Origin: Acidiferrobacteraceae bacterium
GTDB taxonomy: Bacteria > Pseudomonadota > Gammaproteobacteria > Acidiferrobacterales > SZUA-150
DNA: 64,000 nt
Direction: 5' to 3'
Assembly: GCA_003228915.1 (NCBI GenBank)
Contig: QIGL01000086.1
Location: 33,255 to 97,254, forward strand
Shown: positions 10,659 to 19,359 of the stretch, one piece after another
Layout of the letters: each line of letters starts with the position of its first letter
Position numbering within the stretch: position 1 is the first letter of the stretch
Program-made: the position numbers and the translations under genes
Notes under the pieces: model-generated
The model's input: the letters and a program-made list of their open reading frames with translations, nothing else
Told to the model about the DNA's origin: nothing
The model's database searches: none

Positions 10659-11597
10659 TTAAGTAAATTGCATTTCACTTAAATTTTTTCTATCACGAAA
10701 ATTTGCAATAGAATAGACAATGTGGCGACTGTCGGGACACCATTCAACACCGAAGATACCTTTTCTCTCATAAACAACAGTGGCTGTATTATTTTTGTTT
10801 AGCTGTACAAGCTTTTCTATATCCTGTTCTCTGTAGTTTGAGAGTGAAACTTTTCTGATTGTTGATTCCAGAAATAGTAATTTTTTACCATCAGGGCTGT
10901 ACCTCGGATCACTAACCTCGATACCTGACTGCGACTCATTTAATGCAAACCTGGTTGTTTGTGTGCGGCTCACTAGGTCATACTCAATAATCTTTTTCTT
11001 GTCCTCTACAAACACCACTTTCGTGCCATCAGGGTGCCAGTCTGGCTGCCAGCATCTCAAACCGTTACAGGGCAAATGCTCGCCCTTCTCTTCTTCTATA
11101 TCATAAATGACGACCCGGGCATGATTTTCTGCATTCATGGCATCATGATAGACAATTTTTTTACCGTCAGTTGCATATCTGGGTAGAAGTGACCCTGGTG
11201 CAATATTAGGCACGGTACTTACTTCGCCACTTTTCAGATCTATCTCAACTATATTATTTGGTGCACCATTATACTTTTTCACGTCTGTGATTACTTTTTC
11301 CCCTGACGGATGCGGGTTTGGTTGGCCCATTATTTCCACATTCTCGTATGAATCGTTCTTATACTCCTTCTCAATCCCCTTCTTCAGATCAAGAGTGACA
11401 ATGGTAAAGCCTTTATCGACTCTGCGGCTAAAGTCTGCCTTCATTCTCAAATAGGTAATTTTACTGGGATAGTTTTTTATTTCTGCGGAAAGATTATTTG
11501 ATGAATTTACTTCTTTTGAAACACTATCTGGTTGGTTTCTTTCTGTGCAGGCAGCAAGAATAATAAAAATAGAAAGTAATATTAATCGTTTAGGCAT
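10659..11597 (-). CDS. TolB/PD40 beta-propeller-like lipoprotein, candidate immunity/partner of the adjacent T6SS effector
   Basis: Signal peptide + lipobox LAAC; repeated PD40-like strings (ISYSPDGKKLLFLES, WHPDGTKVVFVED, YATDGKKIVYHDA); directly downstream of the effector gene. Confidence 0.6.
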   Translation of the reverse strand: MPKRLILLSIFIILAACTERNQPDSVSKEVNSSNNLSAEIKNYPSKITYLRMKADFSRRVDKGFTIVTLDLKKGIEKEYKNDSYENVEIMGQPNPHPSGEKVITDVKKYNGAPNNIVEIDLKSGEVSTVPNIAPGSLLPRYATDGKKIVYHDAMNAENHARVVIYDIEEEKGEHLPCNGLRCWQPDWHPDGTKVVFVEDKKKIIEYDLVSRTQTTRFALNESQSGIEVSDPRYSPDGKKLLFLESTIRKVSLSNYREQDIEKLVQLNKNNTATVVYERKGIFGVEWCPDSRHIVYSIANFRDRKNLSEMQFT

Positions 11598-11602
11598 GCT
11601 AA

Positions 11603-14600
11603 TTAGATAGTGCTTCCATGGACATAGGAATTTTTCTTTTCATCTATTTCATAATTATTGGATTTATTTGCATCCTTTTTATACAGGGAAATAAAAATAC
11701 CCTGGTCTGTGGGTATTAGTGTCTTGTTATTACCAAACGGATCGTAGGCTACCGTTAGATAAAGGGCATGAAGATCATCAGGTATATCCTTGCCACTGAT
11801 CTGCCAACTCAGCCTTTTTTTCTTGATGTCATCTTCATTGACATCCTGAATATTCGGCAACAGGGTCTTTTGGGATGAAATAAGATAATCAACCCTGTCT
11901 TTTTCACTGTCATTCGCTGCCGTTTTAATGCCGCGCAATTCTGTAATGACACGGCCATTATTTCCATGATTATAGAGATCAATTTTAACTTGTGCCTGCT
12001 CGAATAATGTTGCATGAACGCCGCGATTATGCACCCTGGTGATCCATTTCAATTCTGCATCATAAGCAAAAACTAAATTAAAAAATTCACCCAGTTCTTT
12101 GCCCAGGTTATCTTTAAATTCTTTATATTTGAGATTTTTTTTCTGTTGATTGCTCTCGCCTGGTTCTATGTAGGCCTTCTCGCCCCAGTAACAGCGTAAC
12201 AACCACTCTTCAATAGGCGTTCGGGCAAAATAAACACCCAGTATTAAAGCGATAATCCCGCCAATCACACCAATAATAGCCAGCACCCAGCCCACCACAG
12301 GTACGGTTGCGGAAGCTGCTGCTGCCTCAAATAACAAGATTGCCCCGCCAATTGCTGCAATACCTCCAAAGACTGCTGAACTCATGTATATATTGGCACG
12401 AAATTTTGTGCCTGTTTCTCTTTCTACTGCAGACTTTTCAATATCTGCCAGCAGGCCAGATATGTTTGCTGCAATGCCCAGCAGACCCGCGGCTTTGCCC
12501 AGTGTTTCGCCGATAACCACATAACCGTTAACCTTTGCTGCAAACTGGCTCAATTCTATACCCTTCTGAATCGTTTGCAGGACAGTGTTACTGGCATCAT
12601 AAAAATCGGCAGTATTATTGATGCCTTTGTTCAGCAAGTCTTTCCAGGCCAGGCCCAAACTAATAATTTGAACGGCAGTAATTATTTTAACCGGCACCCG
12701 GTTCATATATTCAATCGTCTGTTGCGAGACTGCAGCGGATGGACCAATGAAAATTGTTTTGACTTTAATCTGGCCAGTACTGCTTTGTTTAATTACGGGT
12801 ACTGAACTGGGGTAATGCATATTGACAGATGCCTTGCTGGAAGACATTTTTTTCCAAAGCCCATGATCCAGTTCTTTTTCGATCACTGGTATGCCATATA
12901 AATGGCTAATAGCGCCTCTAAGATTATTCCACTTGACTTCTTTGTTTAATTTTGTGAAAGGTAACGCAAGAATATTCAGGATATTTTCAAGGGCCGCATA
13001 AGCTTCACTGGTTATTTTTAATGTGTCCTGGATCATTTTTTCATGATCTTTTAAATTACTGACAGTATAATACTGAATACGGCTTTCAAACTCTTCCTGA
13101 GTTTTTTGTTTTAATATATCCTCGTCCTGTTTTTTTATCTGGTTATCTATAACAGACAACATGTCTTTATTTAAGATAATGCTTAAACAATTATTGGTGA
13201 TACTTTTATCACTATTAAGTTCTTGCTCCAGGTAGGCTCTACCTTGCTCACTATGGCTGATATTAGTAATAATATCTGACCAAACAGCCAAGGCTTGTCC
13301 GCCTGATTTTCTTTTTTCAGGACGGTCATAACCTTCAGAAAGTTCAAAATCCTGAAAAGCCTGAAAAATAGTCCCGGCACCGGACTTTTCAAGATGAGCA
13401 ATAAGTTTTTCGATTACTTTTTCTGCTTTTTGTTCTCTTTTTCCCAGCTCCTCATCATAGTCTTTAATAAATTCAGAGGGGGTTTGGCCGCCGATCCTTT
13501 TTAAGAAATCAGCATTATCCTCATCAGATTTAACAAGTTGATCACAGTACCTGGCAATCACGACTTTGGTGTTTTCTTCACTCTTTATCCAGCTCGATAC
13601 ATCTTCTACTTTTCTGTGAAAATCAATATTAATTGTCCTGGCCAGGCCAATAGGATCTAACAGCACAACAACCGGGCATTCGCTGTCTTTATACTCATTT
13701 TCGGATTCTGTTTTATTTACAGCAGTCAATAATTGGGCGAGACGCGGGGTTTCAAGTCTTTTGTCAATGTTTTCATTATTTTCATCATGGGCGCGAGACA
13801 CGGGCATTAGGTAAGTCTCCCTGAGTTTACCTGATCCATCTGCCTTGCTCAGGTCTATTTTTTGCGCCCTTTTTTCAAGCAGGCTTTTGTCTGCTTTGTA
13901 CTGGTCATATTTTAGTGTTTTGTGGAGCTCTTCTATGTATCTTGGGTCTTTTTTATCCAGGCCACCTAGCTTGCAAATATACTCCCAGCTCCATTGGTGC
14001 TCGGAAAAACACATGTGGATTTCCGGTGCTTTTCCATTAATAGTTTCAGGCAAGGCAATCACTGCTTTTTGCTTATCTTCAGTAATACAGGGTCGATTAT
14101 CTTTGCACTGTTGTGCCGCCAAATTAACATCATAATAACTCCACCAAGATAGTGCAGTTCTTGGGTCAAGGTTGGCATTATTATGCACCTTGCCTGCCCA
14201 TGGCTCGACTGCATAAATTTCTCGCCATAAAAACCCATCTATGAATATATAGATGTAACCGGTACGCAAATGCACGAGTTTGTCACTATCACTCTCCCAG
14301 AAACTGACAGGGAAAACAGGCGTAAGCTTGGTTTTACTTTTATCTACTTTTTCGCCTTTTTTGACCGAATCACCAATACCTAATGGAATCCAGTAATAAT
14401 TATTATCTTTAACGGGGTATTTTTCTGTATCAAGAAATTTATGAATAGCACGCCTATCGCCATTTATTCCAATCAGGGGTACGCCTCTGTAAGCATTGGC
14501 GTCATCCTGAAATCTGAGCCAGACATTATAAGAACCCTTTTTAATGCGTTCGTAAGTCAATCGCCGCAATGGCTGACCTGACTCATCGGTCCCCTCGGGC

Positions 14601-14659
14601 AATGCACTGCCAAGAGGCAGGTCCAAAACCGTGTTTTTAAATAATGCTGTACCCGCCAT
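11603..14659 (-). CDS. Large T6SS effector, VasX / BTH_I2691-like pore-forming toxin
   Basis: VasX-like N-terminal region (LRTGYIYIFIDGFLWREI) and C-terminal hydrophobic helices (AVFGGIAAIGGAILLFEAAAASATVPVVGWVLAIIGVIGGIIALILGVYFARTPIEEWLLRCYWG); follows a DUF4150 PAAR-like gene. Confidence 0.75.
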   Translation of the reverse strand: MAGTALFKNTVLDLPLGSALPEGTDESGQPLRRLTYERIKKGSYNVWLRFQDDANAYRGVPLIGINGDRRAIHKFLDTEKYPVKDNNYYWIPLGIGDSVKKGEKVDKSKTKLTPVFPVSFWESDSDKLVHLRTGYIYIFIDGFLWREIYAVEPWAGKVHNNANLDPRTALSWWSYYDVNLAAQQCKDNRPCITEDKQKAVIALPETINGKAPEIHMCFSEHQWSWEYICKLGGLDKKDPRYIEELHKTLKYDQYKADKSLLEKRAQKIDLSKADGSGKLRETYLMPVSRAHDENNENIDKRLETPRLAQLLTAVNKTESENEYKDSECPVVVLLDPIGLARTINIDFHRKVEDVSSWIKSEENTKVVIARYCDQLVKSDEDNADFLKRIGGQTPSEFIKDYDEELGKREQKAEKVIEKLIAHLEKSGAGTIFQAFQDFELSEGYDRPEKRKSGGQALAVWSDIITNISHSEQGRAYLEQELNSDKSITNNCLSIILNKDMLSVIDNQIKKQDEDILKQKTQEEFESRIQYYTVSNLKDHEKMIQDTLKITSEAYAALENILNILALPFTKLNKEVKWNNLRGAISHLYGIPVIEKELDHGLWKKMSSSKASVNMHYPSSVPVIKQSSTGQIKVKTIFIGPSAAVSQQTIEYMNRVPVKIITAVQIISLGLAWKDLLNKGINNTADFYDASNTVLQTIQKGIELSQFAAKVNGYVVIGETLGKAAGLLGIAANISGLLADIEKSAVERETGTKFRANIYMSSAVFGGIAAIGGAILLFEAAAASATVPVVGWVLAIIGVIGGIIALILGVYFARTPIEEWLLRCYWGEKAYIEPGESNQQKKNLKYKEFKDNLGKELGEFFNLVFAYDAELKWITRVHNRGVHATLFEQAQVKIDLYNHGNNGRVITELRGIKTAANDSEKDRVDYLISSQKTLLPNIQDVNEDDIKKKRLSWQISGKDIPDDLHALYLTVAYDPFGNNKTLIPTDQGIFISLYKKDANKSNNYEIDEKKNSYVHGSTI

Positions 14660-15198
14660 TACTCTTCTCCACCATCCGGTTGCTCGATAACCACAGATGA
14701 TTTCAACATGTGAAAGTTATTACCTTTAACGTCTACCGTATATTCAAAACCAGGATCTTCAGCTTCTTTTGTTTCTGCTTCAGTGGCTGATAATTCAGGT
14801 GGTTGCCCAGCACCTGGCTGTTGCAATGGTACGGGTGGTGTATTTTTATTATTTGATACCATGAGATCGGTTTGCCTGACAGCGGGAATGCCTTCGATAT
14901 AAACATTGGCGGAAAATGTAATGAACTCTGCCATGCCCTTTATAGATCCAGATGACACGCCACCACAGGCTCCGCCCTCATCGCCCGAACTGACTGAAAA
15001 ATTAGCGTCCTTATTACAGGCCGGATTGCCATTTATCATGACACTGCCGGCAGTTTTAGCTGAATTACTGGAAGTGGCAGTATTTGTATAGGGTATGGGG
15101 GGGCATTTATCCGGGGTTTTGCATACATCCACTGTTGTGAGCGTACCCCCTGATCCTGCATGCACTGCCGTAAGGCCGTTAATGACTACATTGCTCAT
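14659..15198 (-). CDS. PAAR-like DUF4150 protein (T6SS spike tip)
   Basis: MSNVVINGLTAVHAGSGGTLTTVDVCKTPDKCPPIPYTNTATSSNSAKTAGSVMINGNPAC: DUF4150 pattern. Confidence 0.85.
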   Translation of the reverse strand: MSNVVINGLTAVHAGSGGTLTTVDVCKTPDKCPPIPYTNTATSSNSAKTAGSVMINGNPACNKDANFSVSSGDEGGACGGVSSGSIKGMAEFITFSANVYIEGIPAVRQTDLMVSNNKNTPPVPLQQPGAGQPPELSATEAETKEAEDPGFEYTVDVKGNNFHMLKSSVVIEQPDGGEE

Positions 15199-15208
15199 TG
15201 TTTTATCC

Positions 15209-16396
15209 TTATGCTGCCCGTTTCGGGTTTTGTTTGCGTTTACTATCTTGACTCAGGTGCACAGCCCCTCGCACTACATGGCTGCTGGCATCACAAACAA
15301 TCAAGTTACTAATATCTGGATAACTAAATTCGAATCGCCCACAGGACAAGGCCAATGCAATCGGTAACGTGGCTGCGCCAACATTTCCTGTCACACTGGT
15401 CATTTGCAGAATTTCCGGGCTAATAATTGTTCCTGGTTCTGGCTGGGGCGCTTCTATTTCACCTACCTGCATTGCCAAACGTTGTTTTTCTTCCAGTACA
15501 GTTGGCCATATTTTCTGCTGTACCTGGTGCCATTCCAGTTGTTCGCAGATCTCCTGACCAAATGGTAATAAAACAGTATCGATAGCCGCGGGCGATATGT
15601 TGTTTTTGCTTATAATTTCGCTAATAGAATCAGCCAAACCAAGTAATTTTTTATGCTCGGCACAGCGGCTATTAGGCTCTGGTTTAAATGTTATGCCACT
15701 AATTTCAATATTTTCATTTTCGTCATCAGGTTTTCTTGTTTCCAGCAACAGAAATGCAGCACCTTCACCGGGGAGTTGACCATTTGGAATATCTCTGGTC
15801 AGCAGTCTGTTTTCTCTGGCCAGTTCGGCACAGGTCGCTTCATTAATTAATGAATCTGCCCCACCAAAAATTACGGCTTGCCATTTCCCGTCTGCTAACT
15901 CCTGGCAACAAGATGAAAGAGCGTTGGCTGCACCTTCATTGACACGTATGAACCTGTATTCCATGGCGCCAAATGATGTATTCAGTTTGCTTACTGATAG
16001 ATGTCTATTGTAAATCCACTCTTTAAGGTAATTTTCTGCGTAAAGCTCATTTATTGCGGCGCCTCTTGCCTCGCTCAAAGCAGGCAGTAAAATACAACAA
16101 AGAATTCTGGAATGATCAATTTCACGGTCAATTTTATCAATAATCTGTCCGAGTGCAGTACCCGCAAGCTCCATCATTCTCTCGGCAGGATTCTCTGAAG
16201 CCACCATTTCAGTCATCACACACAATGGTGAGACTGCCTCATCATCGGGGTCAGGTGACGCTACCTCTATACCCAACTCTCGACAATTAATTATATTACC
16301 GCCCAGGGCACCGTATAGAGCAAAAGGCTGGTTACCAGCTGTACAACAAAGGCCGATATCAGTTATTACAATATTGTTTGTACTGTTAGTGTTCAA
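15209..16396 (-). CDS. Beta-ketoacyl synthase/thiolase-like protein of T6SS cassette, active-site residues apparently absent
   Basis: KS-like strings ADSLINEATC, LPGEGAAFLLLE, TGNVGAATLPIALAL; expected nucleophile Cys and catalytic His motifs not seen. Confidence 0.65.
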   Translation of the reverse strand: MNTNSTNNIVITDIGLCCTAGNQPFALYGALGGNIINCRELGIEVASPDPDDEAVSPLCVMTEMVASENPAERMMELAGTALGQIIDKIDREIDHSRILCCILLPALSEARGAAINELYAENYLKEWIYNRHLSVSKLNTSFGAMEYRFIRVNEGAANALSSCCQELADGKWQAVIFGGADSLINEATCAELARENRLLTRDIPNGQLPGEGAAFLLLETRKPDDENENIEISGITFKPEPNSRCAEHKKLLGLADSISEIISKNNISPAAIDTVLLPFGQEICEQLEWHQVQQKIWPTVLEEKQRLAMQVGEIEAPQPEPGTIISPEILQMTSVTGNVGAATLPIALALSCGRFEFSYPDISNLIVCDASSHVVRGAVHLSQDSKRKQNPKRAA

Positions 16397-16440
16397 TTTT
16401 TATATTTTCTATTGGTAAGCCAATCAATACAATCCGGTTT

Positions 16441-17499
16441 TCAGGATGCTTTTTCCAGACTTTGCTTTGTATCGTAATTTTGATCCTCAGCCAGAATTAC
16501 CCACCCTTTGCGGGGTTCTGCCCTGCTCCACGGGATCCCGGCACGCCAGATCATACTTATAATTTGGCGATCAGTATCAATAACAAGCGTGTCACATTTG
16601 GTGTTGATCTTTTGCTGATTTTGCCCCGTTACTTTCCAGGTGTCATGATGTAACTCTGGTAAAATTAGCTCAAGTGGTTTGGCTGGTGGTATCTCAGGCA
16701 AAAAACCGGTTAAGGTGATAATTTCGCCGCCTTTTAAATTAGTGTTAAACCGCTGATCAAGGGGGGCTACGTTATAAAAAGACGGTTTTAAATCATCGCC
16801 AAATGGACATAACCCTGCCCTGGCAGACGCTTCGTCCAACGTACCGGCATCGTTTTTTCGTGGCGACCAAAAAACGGGTAAGGGACCATATCCCGCTGGC
16901 AAAGGCTGGTCCCTGGGAGATTTGATGAATTTTGGGCCTATTTCAATCTGCGGTAATTCTGTATCAGAAAATTTAGTCGGGTCTGAAAAAAATCCCTGAC
17001 CAGCCCTGTTGGCTTCAAATTCAATACCTGTCTCTCTGTCAATACCACCGTAGGCATTTTCATACGTTAGTGGTACCGGTCTTCCGATGTTTTCCGGTTC
17101 TGATGCCCTTGGTGCAAAACGCATCCCTTTCCATGTGCGCTGCCCAAAAATACGCAGTATTTTCTGCCAGCCATTGCCATCGGGAGTCTTCATGCCCAAC
17201 TTAACTTCCATCACTTTTTGGCTGGTTTGTGGCGGTGTAGCAGTGCCGTGCAAGTAAATTTCACTACCCATTTTAATTGGCGCGATTTCATTAGCAATTT
17301 TTAAACTGGTCTCGAGCGATTTACCATAATGCTGGTCTGTTTCTTCAATAGGCAATTGATCGGGCATCGGTGTGAGTTTTCCTGCTTGATCAAATTCAAA
17401 ACTGGCTTTAATAACACATGTCCACTGGAATTCCTGATTCAACTGAAAACCCGGGTAGAGGCCGGCAGACCATGGTCCCTGGTTAGATAATTCAAGCAT
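16441..17499 (-). CDS. DUF2169 domain protein (T6SS effector adaptor/chaperone family)
   Basis: RAPRASEPENIGRPVPLTYENAYGGIDRETG... and upstream/downstream T6SS context typical for DUF2169. Confidence 0.8.
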   Translation of the reverse strand: MLELSNQGPWSAGLYPGFQLNQEFQWTCVIKASFEFDQAGKLTPMPDQLPIEETDQHYGKSLETSLKIANEIAPIKMGSEIYLHGTATPPQTSQKVMEVKLGMKTPDGNGWQKILRIFGQRTWKGMRFAPRASEPENIGRPVPLTYENAYGGIDRETGIEFEANRAGQGFFSDPTKFSDTELPQIEIGPKFIKSPRDQPLPAGYGPLPVFWSPRKNDAGTLDEASARAGLCPFGDDLKPSFYNVAPLDQRFNTNLKGGEIITLTGFLPEIPPAKPLELILPELHHDTWKVTGQNQQKINTKCDTLVIDTDRQIISMIWRAGIPWSRAEPRKGWVILAEDQNYDTKQSLEKAS

Positions 17500-18766
17500 G
17501 GCTTGCCGCCCTGCTTGCTTCTGGTTGTCCCTGTACCTGGTTTGATATTTCGTTAAACAACACTTCTTGTTTGATTATCCAGGTATTACTGCTTATAGAT
17601 AAAGGCTCACCAAGAGACAAAACCAGTAAATCTTTAAGATCCTGCCCAACTAACCCGCAAACCTGTTTGGCACGTTTTAATAAAAAATATTCAGAAAATT
17701 GTTCTCCGGATATTTTCCTTGCCTCGTCTTGCCAATGATCCTTGTGTTGTTGCCACCACGATACTGCCAGGGAACTATCAGGAATTAATGGTACATCGAG
17801 CGCTGCACCTGGTGCCGATTTACCATCATCGCTCACAAGTTTCATCCGGGGAACCATTGGTAGCTGTTGTCCCGTTAGCCATGTCCATGCGTGCGCAGCT
17901 AAAACGGTTTCACGGCCGTTCTCAAGATAATCAAGCAACACATTTGCTGCTTGCTTACGGCCAGTCAAAGCGAGCAAGTGCAGGCCGGGTCCGGGGTGCG
18001 ATACTGCCCATGCCTCAACAAGTTGATATAACTCGTCATCCCCGGATAATGCTGCCAATCGAATAATGGCTTCACTATTTTCAGACGGGGTTTTTGCGAT
18101 TGCCGTGCTGATTTTTCTGTTTATTTCAGGATCGCCTCGTAACATACTTCCCCACAGCGCCGATACTAGACTATCTGTCGCTATAGAAAACTGTTCGTTC
18201 TCAGAGAACAAACTGGCAAGTGCAGCTTGGAAAATATCCATACCAAATTCTTTTTTACCGGCTGCATAATGCAGTGCGGCTGAAGCTATTTCCGGATTGT
18301 TATGATTAACGACTGCATTAACAATTGCCATGTCGATGAAAATTGATTGGTCACGCCAGAGATTGAATAACACTGGCTGTACTTCTTCATTCGTTTGGAA
18401 TAAATTGACCAGTTTTTCATTAGTACTTTGGGGATAGTTCAGGAGCGCCTGGCAGGACGCTTGCTGCTGTGAGTTATTGCCAACTAGCAATTCTAGCGTC
18501 AAATCATAAGCCTGATTTCGAATACCTTGATCATTTGATTGCAATCTTCTTGCTAAATATACATATAACTCGTGTTCTTTTTCGGGGACTGCTTCGTTGG
18601 GGTCGATTGTGTATGAGAGCACATGGATATGTACACGCTGTCGATGCTCAAGGCTCGCCATGCTATGACTGCCAACTTCGGCCTGTTTTAGCCAAAGTTT
18701 TTTTTGGCGATAAAGCGCGGCAGAAACTTCCAGGTGGGTGTCTAGATAAGGAACTTCGGAGTGCAT
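17492..18766 (-). CDS. HEAT-repeat-like protein of T6SS cassette (TIGR02270-like)
   Basis: Alpha-helical repeat-like sequence (NPEIASAALHYAAGKKEFG, ALTGRKQAANVLLDYLENGRETVLAAHAWTWLTG...); operon position. Confidence 0.6.
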   Translation of the reverse strand: MHSEVPYLDTHLEVSAALYRQKKLWLKQAEVGSHSMASLEHRQRVHIHVLSYTIDPNEAVPEKEHELYVYLARRLQSNDQGIRNQAYDLTLELLVGNNSQQQASCQALLNYPQSTNEKLVNLFQTNEEVQPVLFNLWRDQSIFIDMAIVNAVVNHNNPEIASAALHYAAGKKEFGMDIFQAALASLFSENEQFSIATDSLVSALWGSMLRGDPEINRKISTAIAKTPSENSEAIIRLAALSGDDELYQLVEAWAVSHPGPGLHLLALTGRKQAANVLLDYLENGRETVLAAHAWTWLTGQQLPMVPRMKLVSDDGKSAPGAALDVPLIPDSSLAVSWWQQHKDHWQDEARKISGEQFSEYFLLKRAKQVCGLVGQDLKDLLVLSLGEPLSISSNTWIIKQEVLFNEISNQVQGQPEASRAASHA

Positions 18767-18768
18767 GC

Positions 18769-19257
18769 TTAATTCAGCTCAATAATACTGCCTTGCAAAC
18801 GTAACGGGCCTTCGGCAATACTATATATATCTTTGCCATCGACGCGAATTTTCCCGTTTGCGTGTATCTCTATACTGCTGGCGCCGGTTTTTAGGGTAAT
18901 GCTTTTGGTGGCATCCAGCTGTAAATGCCCATCCTGCAAATCTATCTGTGCTTTAGGTTTTTCACTTGCTGATAACCAGCTACCCAGGATCCCTACTCCT
19001 TGTTCTGTTTCCAGTACCAGTACTTGCTGGCCCGCTTTTAATTTTGGGATAATACCGGGGATAGCTGCCAGGTAGCCAGCAACAGGTAAAATGCGATTTT
19101 CCAGCTTTATAAATATTGAACCGTCAGAATTTAGCTTATGGACCGTGGCAATTTTTGGTAGTGTAGAAACGAGATTTTCTGACTGAAAACGACTATCTGC
19201 ATCAGAACCAGGTCCTTTGGCATTAATTGTTAATTTTTCCGGTGCTGATTTTGACAT
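18769..19257 (-). CDS. DUF6484-like small protein of VgrG operon
   Basis: KAGQQVLVLETEQGVGILGSWLSASEKP...SITLKTGASSIEIHANGKIRVDGKDIYSIAEGPLRLQGSIIELN; VgrG-tip-like repeats; position next to vgrG. Confidence 0.6.
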   Translation of the reverse strand: MSKSAPEKLTINAKGPGSDADSRFQSENLVSTLPKIATVHKLNSDGSIFIKLENRILPVAGYLAAIPGIIPKLKAGQQVLVLETEQGVGILGSWLSASEKPKAQIDLQDGHLQLDATKSITLKTGASSIEIHANGKIRVDGKDIYSIAEGPLRLQGSIIELN

Positions 19258-19359
19258 ACGCGCTCCTGTTATACCGCTAAAATAAATTAGAAAATAAAAG
19301 TATTATCCGTCCTGATTAATGACAGGTCTGGTTATTTCCATGCCTGGTTATTTCCAGAT

